This document shows, in pieces, positions 1 to 11,160 of a stretch of DNA of 64,000 nucleotides (position 1 is the stretch's first letter; every line of letters begins with the position of its first letter). The DNA lies in NCBI GenBank assembly GCA_015501605.1, contig JADNRZ010000044.1, positions 62,001 to 126,000 of the forward strand. Reading direction: 5' to 3'. The position numbers and the translations under genes are program-made. The notes under the pieces were generated by a model, which was given only the letters and a program-made list of their open reading frames with translations, was not told the DNA's origin and made no database searches. This DNA is from Panaeolus papilionaceus. Taxonomy: Eukaryota > Basidiomycota > Agaricomycetes > Agaricales.

Positions 1-1
1 T

Positions 2-838
2 GCTGGCGCTGCAGGTCCTCATCAGGGAGGTATTGTGGACACCCCCGATGGTAGATGGTACTATGTTAGCTTCGTCGATGCTTACCCAGGAGGTCGTATC
101 CCAGCCATGATTCCTTTCACTTGGGGATCAGATGGTTTCCCTGTGGCCAGCCTCGTCAATGGGCAATTCGCCAACAGCTACAATTATCCTCTCACCCCAC
201 ATCCCGTCAAGTCTCCCTTTGGCACCGATTCATTCACTGGATCCAGCCTTGGTCACGAATGGGAATGGAACCACAACCCAGACACGACCAAATTCTCCGT
301 TGGGAGTGGCCTAAAACTCCAAACCGCTACCGTCACCTTCGATTTGTACAACGCTCGTAACACCCTCACTCGTCGTATCGTCGGACCTCAGTCGACTGCC
401 ACCATCGTTCTCGATTACTCCGGCATGAAGGACGGTGATCGTTCAGGGCTTGTTCTCCTCCGCGACAAGTCTGCCTGGATCGGCATCAAGAAGGACAACG
501 GTGGTGCTCGCGTTGTTCAAATTACTGGAATCGACATGAACACCGACTGGGTTACCACCAACACCGGCTCCGAAGCTGCCGCTGGAGGTTCCATCCCTGC
601 CACTGGTCGCATCTACCTCAGGATTGCTGCGGATATTCGTCCCGGTAGCGGCGGTTCTAAGCAGGCCACGTTCAGTTACAGCACTAACGGCAGCTCGTTC
701 ACTCGTGTTGGTGGTGCCTTCACGATGAACACTGATTGGCACTTCTTCTTGGGATACAGGTTTGGTATCTTCAACTATGCGACAACTGCATTAGGTGGAA
801 GCGTCACTATCTCTTCCTTCACAATCGCTGCTTCATAG
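2..838 (+). CDS. GH43-type glycoside hydrolase, C-terminal part (5' end outside window)
   Basis: The reading frame is open from base 2 to the stop at 836-838, about 278 residues, and continues upstream of the window. It starts inside a GH43 five-bladed propeller: the segment GPHQGGIVDTPDGRWYYVSF is typical of this family (a xylosidase/arabinofuranosidase-type fold). About 70 residues on, the sequence changes to a beta-rich, concanavalin-like module like the one at the C-terminus of many beta-xylosidases (WEWNHNPDTTKFSVG, then RSGLVLLRDKSAWIGI, ending WHFFLGYRFGIFNYA and GGSVTISSFTIAAS). Family knowledge predicts a secreted enzyme trimming xylan or arabinan side chains. The catalytic acids and any signal peptide lie upstream and cannot be checked. 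No intron is needed in the visible part. Substrate specificity is not determinable from here. Confidence 0.88.
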   Translation, partial: AGAAGPHQGGIVDTPDGRWYYVSFVDAYPGGRIPAMIPFTWGSDGFPVASLVNGQFANSYNYPLTPHPVKSPFGTDSFTGSSLGHEWEWNHNPDTTKFSVGSGLKLQTATVTFDLYNARNTLTRRIVGPQSTATIVLDYSGMKDGDRSGLVLLRDKSAWIGIKKDNGGARVVQITGIDMNTDWVTTNTGSEAAAGGSIPATGRIYLRIAADIRPGSGGSKQATFSYSTNGSSFTRVGGAFTMNTDWHFFLGYRFGIFNYATTALGGSVTISSFTIAAS

Positions 839-1055
839 GCTTTTGGAATGCTACTCTGAATTGCTGTGAAGCATAGCATATAGTGGCTCGACGATATTCT
901 GATGAATACAATCGCAATAAAATTTGTTTACGGTTCCATGCCTCGTACTTGAGAGTCTTATTACCGACTCAGTTCCGGTTTCACGCCCTTCGCTTATTCT
1001 ATTATACACAAGAGTCTGAGCGCCAAAGGATAAGTTGTCAGTTAAAGAACGGGTA

Positions 1056-1966
1056 TCAGAAAATACTGTCATAAAGATGCTTGAACTGCTCGTGAACTTC
1101 TTTCCAGGTTGGCCGCGAAGATATTTCGTTCCACCAACTGTCAAATAAGACGTCAGAATAATCCTACATAGTCACTGCCCGAACGTTCACAGATGAGCTT
1201 GGAACATACCGAGCTACATTGGGATGCTTTTGGTAAGATTGCCACCCGCAACGAATCATAGTGGTTCCAAACGATACATGGAACAAGTCGGCGAGTGTGA
1301 GAGTCTGCAATAGTGGAATGGTGAGCCAGTTCGAACAAACGGAGGAAGAGGTGGGGAAACGTACATCTCCTGCGAGGTATCGTTGTTTCGAAAGAATCTT
1401 GTCATACACCACCATCTTATCATCAATTTCTTTGAGTGCTTGATCGACGATAGTTTGGTCATATTCCAACTTGTAGTAGAACCTGAAACAATATCGATCC
1501 ATTTAATCTAAACCCCTCGAATGTAGCATTCCAAAAAGTGCGACTCACGGCTTGATGATTCTTTCCCTCGTAATCACGTTCGTATACCTGTGGAAATTGT
1601 GGGTTTCTATTGACACGGCCTGTTGAAATAGAGCCATAGCCTTGATATCGTCCGCAGGTGGAATGAGGTTTGGCGTTCCCTGGTGGGCATATTTGGCCGC
1701 AATGTATTGACAGATCGCGCGGCATTCATGAAGAATAAAGCCATCGTCGTCCTGGAGCCCATTAGCTAGACACCAATTACGACTTGATTGTAACTCACAA
1801 TGCAAGGGACCTGTCCGAAGGGTTGTTTCTCTGTATATTCGGGGGATTTATGCTCTTTTTTGAAAAAGTCAACATCAATGTGCTCGAACTCCACTTCCTT
1901 TTCCTTCAAGATAAACATCACCATCGTTACACATGCTGTAGGAGAGCCGTAGAGTTTCAACACCAT
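1056..1966 (-). CDS. glutathione S-transferase, phi-like (221 aa, 5 exons)
   Basis: Exons on the minus strand: 1966-1799, 1751-1549, 1482-1365, 1304-1210 and 1137-1056. All joins are GT-AG and phases close to 221 aa. The N-terminal thioredoxin-like domain starts MVLKLYGSPTACVTMVMFIL, followed by EHKSPEYTEKQPFGQVPCI, where VP is the cis-proline, then DDDGFILHECRAICQYIA. The all-helical domain ends RWWNEISSRPTWKEVHEQFK. This is the layout of fungal/plant phi-class GSTs, which use a serine near residue 11 to activate glutathione. One oddity is that the glutathione-binding E-S motif reads E-C. The gene is a tandem copy of the one at 2247-3145 with the same five-exon structure. A TATAAAAG box lies 59 bp upstream. 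The role inferred is cytosolic detoxification of electrophiles; substrate unknown. Confidence 0.9.
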
Positions 1967-2024
1967 GTTCGTTTGGTCGTTTGGGGGAGAGATGGAGATG
2001 CCTTTCACACGGAAGCTTATCACT

Positions 2025-2032
2025 CTTTTATA
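2025..2032 (-). promoter_or_regulatory. TATA box of the GST gene at 1056-1966
   Basis: TATAAAAG on the minus strand, 59-66 bp upstream of the chosen ATG at 1966. The spacing is right for a core promoter and supports that start over the longer in-frame extension to 2023. Confidence 0.55.
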
Positions 2033-2246
2033 CGATATCTTTCAGGCTGCCCCACTCAGGGACCGCATTGGTCAAGACCTCAGTTTCCCAGGTTTTCATC
2101 CTGAGATGCACGGGGACTCGTATATTTCACTGCACGCTGTACAATTGAGGAAGTATGATCACCGCGACCATACTCAGCTCCGATTTCTCACTCTGTGTTG
2201 ACTGCATGGTAAATAAATAAGAGCCTGAGCGCCAATTGGGAGGGCA

Positions 2247-3145
2247 TCAGAAGACACTGTTATAAATGTCCTTGGACTGTTTGTGAACTTCTTGCCAAGC
2301 TGGCCTCGATGATATTTCGTTCCACCAGCTATACATTAGATAGATGTCAGCATAGTTCTAGTCGCCCAAGAATTCAGGTAGGAACTTGAACATACCGAGC
2401 CACGTTGGGATACTTTTGGTGGGATTGCCATCCGCAACGGATATTAAGCTCTCCAGAGGGTACATGGAATAAGTCAGCAAGTGTGAGTGTCTGATGTCGA
2501 AATAGAATAGTGATTAAAGGAACAGGTAAAAGGAGATTCGAGAACGTACATCCCCAGCGAGGTATCTTTGCTTCGAAAGAATCTTATCATAGACCATCAT
2601 CTTCTCATCGAGTTGCTTGAATGTTTGGTCGATGATTTTTTGGTCGTATTCCATGTTATACAATCTGAAGCGGCGTTAGGATAGGCAGCCCGAGTCGTTC
2701 GAGGGCTTAAGAGAGATTCGACGTACGGCTTAGTGACCCTCTCGTGTGCAATGACGTCCGAAAGCCTGCTAAAATTATGTATCTCTACAGACACTGCCTG
2801 TTGGAACAATGCCATAGCTTTGATATCATCCGCAGCAGGAATCAGGTTTGGGGTTCCCTGCGTGGCGTATTTTGTTGCAATATACTGGCAGATGGCGCGG
2901 GCCTCGTATAGAATAAAACCATCGTCATCCTATAGCTCATTAGTGGGGCATAAGTTAGCAACTAACATACAACTTACGATGCAAGGGACCTGCCCGAAGG
3001 GATGTTTGTCTGTATGCTCTGGAGATTTGTGCTCCCCAGCCAGAATGTCGATGTCAATGCGTTCGAATTCTACCTCCTTCTCCTTCAGGACAAACATGAC
3101 CATTGTCACGTTTGTTGTAAGAGAACCGTAAAGTTTTAACACCAT
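2247..3145 (-). CDS. glutathione S-transferase, phi-like, tandem paralogue (220 aa, 5 exons)
   Basis: Minus-strand exons: 3145-2978, 2929-2727, 2664-2550, 2490-2396 and 2328-2247. Exon lengths match the neighbour except exon 3, which is one codon shorter (168, 203, 115, 95, 82 nt). The protein starts MVLKLYGSLTTNVTMVMFVL, carries HPFGQVPCI and DDDGFILYEARAICQYIATK, and ends RWWNEISSRPAWQEVHKQSK. The glutathione-contacting E-S pair reads E-A here. The PTAC of the first copy is LTTN, so a hydroxyl residue is still present near the catalytic position. A TATA-like GTTATAAGG sits about 55 bp upstream. It is clearly a tandem duplicate of the GST at 1056-1966. Both could be silenced or specialised; no frame damage is seen in either. 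Confidence 0.9.
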
Positions 3146-3316
3146 GACAGTAAATGATTTTTAGGGGATGGGTAAACGCTTGCAATGCTTCACAACCCCT
3201 TATAACTCATCTTTCTGGTCGCCCCACTCAAGACCCGATCTTCGACTTCCCAGGTCACCAATTCTTGACACTCAAAATACCTGGTGCTAGGTGATTAAGA
3301 AGCTCAAATTTGTATA

Positions 3317-3873
3317 CAGTCAAACGTGTAGTAAGGCATACGTGAGATAAGGCATAAATTGTGACAGGGCAAGGTTTTTCGGTCCACTGAGTTGGTAGTT
3401 GGGGAAATTATTGCCAGAAGGCATACTTTTCCTATATGTCATACTTAGGGCATAGGTTTTTCAAGGGAAAATGGCAGGCACCACAAAGGAGCGATTTTGA
3501 CACCCAAATCGGCCACCCTGAGATTATTTTGATACCTAAAATGGTAAATCGGATACATAATCTCAGAAATGAAGACGACAAATGCCCCTATGTCGCCATC
3601 AGGATGCGCTCAGGGTCACGGTCAACAACTAGCATGGGCATGAGCTGGTGTCATACCCGTCGAACATGACGACTTTTTGAATCCTTTTTTCTTGGAAAGG
3701 TTTACTTATATTAAGAGGTCTCTTTCTTATTACACTCAACCGCAGGGCTGTACAATGATAAAAATATCAGTAATATCTTTTTATTTTTAGCCGATTTGAG
3801 GTAGGGCATAACTGGTTATAATGCATAGGTTTTGGTTTCCACCAAAATGTATGCCTTATTACAAGTTCGACTG
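3317..3873. mobile_element. 557-bp MITE with CAGTC inverted ends and TA target duplication
   Basis: The left end CAGTCAAACGTGTAGTAAGG (continuing CATAC, to 3341) matches the reverse complement of the right end at 3849-3873, CAGTCGAACTTGTAATAAGG, at 22 of 25 positions. Both ends are flanked by TA (3315-3316 and 3874-3875). CAGT termini with a TA duplication are typical of pogo-like Tc1/mariner elements. The interior has no coding potential but repeats an AAGGCATA / AGGGCATA motif, for example near 3336, 3350, 3418, 3447 and 3804. It lies in the gene-free stretch upstream of the GST pair. Confidence 0.72.
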
Positions 3874-4069
3874 TATAACATCCTGAACACCAGTCATGGA
3901 TGTAACAAAAAATGCCCGCAGGGGTGTGGCTGTATGGGAGGAGGTACAGTATCAGATCTGCCTGACGAATCCTATGGTCTGAATCTGACCCATAACCATT
4001 CGAAAGAGGTGGATATTGGACAACTATACTCATCACTATTGTTGTGAATGGGGAGATATCAAACGACAA

Positions 4070-4700
4070 TTAAACTCCGTTAGGAGTGATGCTCGTCGAA
4101 ATACTTTAATAAACACCCCCAACGGCCATCGTTCTAGGATATCCTCCCACTCCTGACTGTCCAAACGCAGTTCGAAGCCAATAAAGTCAACCAGCTGCGA
4201 AGCAGTCTGAAAACGTAGGGTTGGTTCCACCTATGAAAATTTTCGTAACTTTGTCGTCTTCCCTATATTAAAGCAACCTTTAGCAGTTTCAACTGCCACT
4301 TTCATCCCTGCCCGAGCCGCCTTAGCCTCAGCTTCATCTTGTAGCCACATGTCCTCGACTGGCTTTTCGAACCATGGTACTCGAGGGCCTTGCTTTTCTC
4401 CGGGACATATTCTCCAGTTTTGGGAACCACGAAAAGTGCGGGAGCGAAGGAGATGGGTTTAAAGGCTGCCATAAACGACTGCCAGCGGGCTTCAGTTCCC
4501 TCGGGTACGAGTTGCGGCGTATCGCGATGGAATGAGTCTAGGTGAGTAACTCGATTTCAAATGGGTCTGAAACTGCGAGATTAATAAAAGGAGTGTATAT
4601 TGCTGGCAAAGTATGGATTGGCTGCCCGTTTGGGGACTCCGATGCAAGCCCAAACGTAGTGGTGCGATGTCGATTAATTCGACTTGTAAGTAAGGGTAGA
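4070..4700 (-). pseudogene. decayed glutathione S-transferase-like gene
   Basis: On the minus strand, recognisable pieces of a fungal GST appear in order but in different frames. First comes QPIHTLPAIYTPFINLAVSD with a following FEIEL near 4540-4630. Next, TPQLVPEGTEARWQSF and PKTGEYVPEKSKALEY at about 4370-4520. Finally SQLVDFIGFELRLDSQEWED and a WNDGRW-like remnant at about 4100-4200. In the GST family these are the cis-Pro strand, the domain linker and the C-terminal helices. Frames break between the segments, and a stop interrupts the middle one, so no intact product is possible without several corrections. The N-terminal exon was not found. It belongs to a different GST subgroup from the tandem pair, closer in style to the gene at 25017-25870. 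Confidence 0.7.
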
Positions 4701-5809
4701 CTCTTGAGTTTGGGGCAGTATCTGCCAGTGATACTATACTCAGGCGCCGTATTGTTAACCATGCGAGGACCGCTCACGCACATAGTATCCCGTGTGTGTG
4801 GAGAGAATTCATGAGTCGGGGTGGTGAACAGGATATTTACTTGCCGAAGTTGGGTGTTCTGTAGGCGAAACGACAACGGTAAGAACCTTGTGGAAGCCTA
4901 TTAATGGCACAATCAGCCCTCTAAGTCAGCAATCTAGGGTGAGCTATGTGGCTTCACAACTGGATGCGTGTGTGTGGGCGTATTCGATGAGTTTTGTGCG
5001 AGCATCCTCAGGCTTGAGCATGTCCGAGTTGACCATAACCATGACAGTCAGAAGAAGATGAGAGAATACGGGCCGGTTGAAGACAAGCGGATCAACTCAC
5101 TTCCATGTTGATGTTGATTCAGACATGCACTCTGCACAGGGTCGTCCCTGTTTACCACGTTCCTTTTGAACATCGATGTCTCAAGCAACGCGACGTACTT
5201 GCCTCCAATTGTTGAAACGTGTTGTACTTCCGCCCCTACAATCTCTTGGTAAAAATAAATTGATGCCCACGCCTGACATTCCACCACACAATCCCATCTC
5301 TTTCGAGAATAAATCATGACTGTTTTGCTTTTGTTCTGCTTAACCAAATTTTAAGCCGACATCGGCCCCCCACCCCATCTAGCCGTGGGCGTACAGTTTC
5401 CTTCAACAGCGTTCAGAGAACCGAAGACTCGGACATTCTACATGTTATACTTTTTAGTTGAACAAGGTATGTATCAGGGCCAACCCGATAAGTCTTGTAT
5501 TCGAAAATCGGTTGCTAATTTAGTACAAGCTAATCGTCCTGTTCAATTGTAGTCAACAACAACATTGCGAAAAAAGATAGCACCGAATGAGGAACTGGGA
5601 CCGGAACACGAGGGAGAAGACGTATCATCTTGACACTGATTGTGTTCGCCCCTATCTACATATGAAGAGGCTGTGTGCCATTTAATTGCGACATGAGGCA
5701 ACAGTGCACATCAGGAGCGAGGCGCCTGGCCCGCGGAGTCTGTACGTATACCTTTGGTGCGAAAGCGATCGATATAACACTCTTGACCTTATCCATATAG
5801 TCTTGCCTC
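4701..5809. other. intergenic stretch, no supported gene
   Basis: Open frames here are short and show no recognised motif. The longest, a minus-strand frame at 5048-5347, could hold remains of the 5' part of the GST pseudogene, but no family feature is visible. The last few hundred bases are the presumed promoter of GTPase gene A. Confidence 0.5.
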
Positions 5810-7739
5810 ATGTCCCCACAAATCACAACTCCCAAAGGGCGGAGCGAAACCTTACCGTCTTCATCGAGTCAGAAAATAGCTGGCAAAACGTTTGCAAAAA
5901 TTAAAGGGCAGGTGAGACGATATACAGACGGGGTGAGAATGGACGAGGGGGTTAGTCTCAACGATCTGGTCATTGCGTATGTTCAATTTTTTATCCCCTT
6001 GCATTGCTCTCTTGGATTGACCAGTCCATTGCTCCGGTTATAGCGTGATGGGTCCAACTGGAGCCGGAAAGAGCAACGCAAGTAGTCCAACTCGACGCTT
6101 GGAATCCCTCATCAGCACCTAACTTGAACTCCCTACAATAGTTTATTGAGAAACTCGTGGGTGCCAGCGGCCACCAGCCAGAAATACAAATCTCCAGCAA
6201 GAGTCTCAAATCTCACACTAGCGATATTCAACTCATAAGGATACTCAACAATCCAACGTATGGCGACAGGATCGTTATCGTAGACACACCAGGTTTTGAC
6301 GATACCTACAAGAGCGACATGGAAATCCTTAAAATTGTAGGAAAATGGCTCGAACAAGCGTGAGTCACCTCCACTGCATGTATGATTATACTTGGGGCAC
6401 CAGGTTTTAATTTCTGTGGAGACAAGCGTGGCACGGTACTCATATGTTTATCTGATTACTATAGGTACAAGGGGCAGGTCCATTTAGCCGGTATATTCTA
6501 TCTCCACCGTATCTCGGATAACCGGATGGCAGGGAGTCCACGCAAGAATCTTGCCATGTTCAAAAAGCTTACGGGAGATGCCGCGGCTCGACGCGTTGTT
6601 TTCGTCACCACGATGTGGGATCTGGCCAAAGATGAGGCCAGAAGAGAAGTCTTTAGGAAACGACGAGAGCAACTAAAGAAGCAGTTTTGGCAGGTAGGCT
6701 ATCGTAAATCTAGCCCCGTCGACCATCGCTCACTTCTATGTTGTGGATAGAACACACTGGACGCTGGCGCCCGGGATGTGCCGTTTGACAATACACACAC
6801 GGCCGCTCTGGATTGTATGAACATGCTGCTTCACAACTACGCTGACTTTCCTGCGCCGGTAAGGCCGGCCACGCCTCTCAATATTCAAGAGGAGCTCGTC
6901 CTTGATGGGAAACGAATCAACGAAACGGATGCCGGCCGAGAACTTCACTCGTCGCTCCAAACCACGCTCGATCAGACGAAGAAGACTCTGCAAGATCTGT
7001 TGGAGCAAGCCCGAGCGACTGATGACCACGAGATGGCCAGGAGGATCGAGAAGGACATCGCAGTCACGGAGAACCAATTGCAAAGAACGCGCGAGGATAT
7101 CGAAGGGTTAAATATACCATGGTACCGGAGGGTGTATTTGCGTCTTCCGAAGCCGTTTAGGATGGTGTGTATCACTTTTGCATGATACTCTGGTGGATAC
7201 ACTGCCAACATTTGCGTGATGTCGTTTTAATAATATGCTTTCTTGAATTAAACCAGATGATCAGCAGAACACTGTCTCAACCCCAACGGCCGATCGAGCA
7301 GGGTCCACCCCCTTTACCTGTAATATCCACCACGGAACCCCAGCCGGATCGATGGAGTATTGCTGGGTACCACTTCCCATACACATTTCGATCCCACCGA
7401 ATCGGACCTCCCCTGCCACCCCGGATCGTCCCACAAATATCCGAAACCAACTACCGTCCTCAGCCGAGGCTCAGAGAACTCTTCCGCGGCACGATTCTTT
7501 CCATCCCTCAGACGCCCGTTTCGGCGGTATCCTTGGCTAGTGGGATACGAGAACTCGTTGTAGGACAAAGAGGCGAAGCGTCGGAATCACGACCGCTAAC
7601 ACATCAAGGAATTTCAGCAGTCACCGTAGCCATCGAGTCGCCCAAAAGTATAAATAGTCCGCTACCAGACCCCGGCCCCTCACAACTACCACAGCAATCA
7701 AGTAGAACTAAAAAAGTTGCAATTGCAGATGGCTTCTGA
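5810..7739 (+). CDS. P-loop GTPase family protein A (AIG1/septin-like G domain, 514 aa, 6 exons)
   Basis: Exons: 5810-5976, 6044-6077, 6142-6359, 6465-6693, 6751-7164 and 7257-7739, totalling 1545 nt. The G domain carries the P-loop GPTGAGKSN (G59-N67), the switch II/Walker B DTPGFDD from D115, and a FVTTMWD segment ending at D192 in the place of the usual G4 motif. It is followed by helical, probably coiled-coil sequence (about 245-325, LQTTLDQTKKTLQDLLEQAR) and a Pro/Ser/Gln-rich tail of about 160 residues encoded by the last exon. Intron 2 starts with GCAAGT, a GC-AG intron. The GTP-binding role is by family; the cellular role is unknown. Paralogue B lies 11 kb downstream on the same strand, and four relatives lie at 53-61 kb. 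The ATG at 5810 is the first in frame with the P-loop exon. Confidence 0.85.
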
Positions 7740-8568
7740 TCGAGTATCAATACAGGATTATTTAAATTTCACTTGTTGTCGTCTCAGTTCTGCTGGGACA
7801 CGACCAAGCCTACGACCCATCACAGGACCTGAAGACGCCAACCGGGGTGGTATACATCGACCACTACCGTGCCCAAGATGTTCCTGCCTCCTTCGTCGTC
7901 GTGCATTATGACCGGGTTGGCTTTTACTCTCCCATTCTCTATTTTTCTCAGTACAATTTGTTACCGCGTCATGACCCTTCAGGCGCTCGGATTTGTTCTA
8001 TGTGTACGCGGTTCGCTTCATATCATCTCGCTCCGGTTCACTTCCCACTCAAGATATCATCCGAGGAATTTACATGCGTAAGCAGATAGCTATGCTCCCA
8101 TCCATGTTTAAACGTTGATATGCCATATGACCTCTTATGCGTTATGTTTTTTTTAAAAAAAAGTATGATTATTATTTATTACAGTAGCGGTAGTTGTATA
8201 TGTACACCAATTCCACTTCGTTCTCGAACTTCGCTTTAAGGGGAAGATAAACCAGGGGAGACGAACAAACATATTCCAAAGTTTAGATGTTATAATGTCT
8301 GGAAAGGCTGTAATAAATTAACTAAGTGAAATGCATGGGGGGTCGTGACGCAGACGTAAAAGCAAAGTACAATGGTACACAAAAACATGGTATTTACAAA
8401 GAAAAAAAAGAGCGAATTGTACAACAACGATAACCATAATAATAATATAAAGTACAAGTAATCAACGGAAAGATAGGTACAAGGCCGGTGGCGGAGGTCC
8501 GTCGTGAAAAACGAAGGGATGAATGTGGGGGGTAGGTTCTTTCGCCGTATATGGCTTGTTCTAAGTTG
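7740..8568. other. AT-rich region between convergent genes
   Basis: This stretch separates the ends of GTPase gene A and the minus-strand gene at 8569-9787. It contains A/T runs near 8148-8180 and 8398-8412, as expected for 3' untranslated and termination sequence. No coding frame with recognisable content was seen. Confidence 0.6.
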
Positions 8569-9787
8569 TCAATATGAGTCTGGTTCTAGTGCTTCAATGT
8601 CGCGCGACATTTTCAATGATCCAGCACATAGGAAGGTGAGGATGGAGAACGATAGCATGCTGCATAGTGACGGAGAGTTCATAAGCTCTAGTAGGAAGAC
8701 AAGTCGCTCATTGCCAGAGTTTGTTCTAGTGGGCGATCTAAATTCAGCACAACAGTTGACAGTTACGTTAAGAAGAAACAAACCTCTCAACACGGTTGAC
8801 AGTCAAGACGGCGACACGTCCGTCTTGGGGGATATGATGATTGATGCCTGAAACGGAGAGTTGAGACCAATCAAGGCCAGAATATTTTAACGACGTGAGA
8901 CTTACCCTCGTCGCCTTCTTCAAGCAGATCTGTCCGCCACTCCACCTCGGCCTTCCACCAGTTATCCTTCCACTTTCCACCCTGTATCGCACGCTGAACG
9001 AACCAGTCTCTTCCAAGATTCCATCCATCAGCAACAATAATATGCCGTCTTGATGAATCACGTTCTTTGGATGCTCTGAAATATGACAAAAATCCGCAGT
9101 CAACATCCCACACAATGTTCCACTTCATGTCCAAATATACATACCCGATAAACCAAGCATTGCTGTTGGCCAGCGTCCCATTCTGCTTCCACGCCCGAAA
9201 GTGTTGACCGCCAGCGATGCTCTCCCAACATGTGCCCCAGATGGGAAAGTAGTACTGCCGGGCGAGATACAGTTCTACCTTTCGTCCATCGCCATCACCC
9301 AAGTCTGCGTCATGACGATCTCCATAGTGTATTCCCATGCATTCCTCAGCGTAACCGATGGACCTGGTAATGCATAGCCCGCGGATTAGCACAACGAGTT
9401 GGACCAGCGTAAACCTGACTGACACATGAGAGGGGGTTACGTACTTTGCATATTCATGGAAGCCCCGTTCTGTGAGGATGTAAGGGTCTGAGAGACCAGA
9501 TATAATAATGTTTAGAGGCTCTCCGTATTTCTTATTTGTGTACTGGGCGGAGAAGGGCTACGTCAGCTCGTCGTGTCACGACAGGTCAGCACATTACTCA
9601 CATCCAGAAACCTTCCTCCATTGATCCTTGGATCATACCACCCAACTCTAGTTGTTGAATTATCTTTCTTGTAAGGATGCTGAGGATTTCTGTCCGAGTT
9701 TTGGCCCGTAGGTGCAGGCAAGCCGCCAACGAACACCACTTGTTGGAGTAAGCACCACCATATGAGCGTGAATGCTGGAGACATCAT
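8569..9787 (-). CDS. secreted protein of unknown function (302 aa, 6 exons)
   Basis: Minus-strand exons: 9787-9602, 9557-9445, 9363-9145, 9075-8906, 8847-8784 and 8725-8569. All are GT-AG and the total is 909 nt. The N-terminus MMSPAFTLIWWCLLQQVVFV with a following GGLPAP looks like a signal peptide. The body contains NIIISGLSDPYILTERGFHE, GYAEECMGIHYGD, YYFPIWGTCWESIAGGQHFR and WKQNGTLANSNAWFIG. These resemble a conserved secreted protein family of agaric fungi that I recognise only as hypothetical. The end, CSMLSFSILTFLCAG before a short polar tail, is hydrophobic and could serve as a membrane or lipid anchor signal. No catalytic motif is identifiable. The long intron (9444-9364, 81 nt) also reads open in part, so that boundary is slightly less certain. 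Confidence 0.75.
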
Positions 9788-10929
9788 CGCCACGGCAGTG
9801 GTGGTGGTACTGGGCAAAGGATTGAACTCTACTCCTTAGATTAATGGAATTAGTATCATCCCCGAGGCCACGAGTTTGGGGCGGGTTCAAAACAGAACAA
9901 ATATGGAGAACGGAGGTGAGTGATGGTGGCAAGCGGCAGGCTTGAAGCACGGAGGCCTCCCGTTACAACCCCTTTCCGGATTGGGAAAGATCGTCCCTGC
10001 GCTTCAACCTCGAACCTGTGCAAGGTAGACCGACTCGGAGTGTATATAATTTTATGATCTTGGGCAGTGGGTACATACGCCATCTACTAAAAAGGCATTT
10101 TTATATTTTCACATGTAGTCAGTAAAACCAAGGGCAAGTCGAAACGTGGACGGATCTTTCTCAAGTTCAGCTCTGGCGGCAGGCACCATAACTCCACGCT
10201 ACATATTCGACAGAGACTGTCTAGTCTATTCAACAGAGAAGAAAAGCATCTCTATTCAATTGTCGATGTGCCAGATCGTCAGAGTTGTACGACCCAAATA
10301 TCAGTTTTGTCGTCGAGTTATCAAAACTGGCTGATCTTTATCTGGAAACCTGAGGACTTTAGCTCCATATCATCTTCTCACAAAGTGACATCTATGGCGT
10401 TGGGATCCCCGTGATGTATTCATAAGTCAGATATATGCAGGGTCGTTTCCCCAGTTAATTGGCCATTAATTACAGTAACTTGATATAACGCGTCATGTTT
10501 TATACACGCCAACGCAAACTGCAGATAGATGCGAACCCTGGATGATCGCTTTGGATTGCCATAAAAGTCTATGCAGCGCTGGTCGCGCAAGACAATGAAT
10601 GGAGATAATTTTGGGAACACATTTATGAGTTTTTCGATACTAAGGGATGAAGAGAGAATATCTATGGCCTGCCTCTCCATACTTTCACAGGTGGAAGCCC
10701 TGAAGAACACCTACAGTTTAATTGATTTCAGGACATGAGCGTCATCCAGACCGAACGAACTATCACCTCGAAGAGTAACCTAGGCTGCTCTACTGCGATT
10801 TGGTAATCATATTGTATTGTTCAAGATTGGTGAGATATGAATTTAAATATAATTATTGAAGGCTAGTGTCGGCCTTCAAAAGCAAGGAAGAGTTCCGGAG
10901 TAATGCAATCCAAAGCGCCAATGCTGCCT

Positions 10930-11160
10930 ATACGATGGTGACGTCTGAGTGCTTTACTAGTAGATGCGGAATCGTTCAGTGTCAACATGTCGCGGTTAGC
11001 GAGGAGGAATGGCATGAAATGTGCTTCACCTGTAGTTTAATGGTTTTTACTTGAGATATGTCGTGGAGTGACTGATAGTATCAGAAAGGACACCCTAGAA
11101 CAGGGTACAGAGGCGACATTGACAGCATGAAATGAAATGAACATGATGAATGATGAAAGG
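10930..11160 (+). repeat. diverged dispersed repeat, copy 1
   Basis: This shares blocks with 32220-32415 in the same order. The blocks are TATACGATGxTGACGTC, CTTTACTAGTAG followed by ATGCGGAATC and TTCAG, GGCATGAxATG, and GGCGACATTGACAGCATGAA. Copies differ by substitutions and indels. No protein was recognised in either, so both are probably remnants of one old element or gene fragment. Confidence 0.6.
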
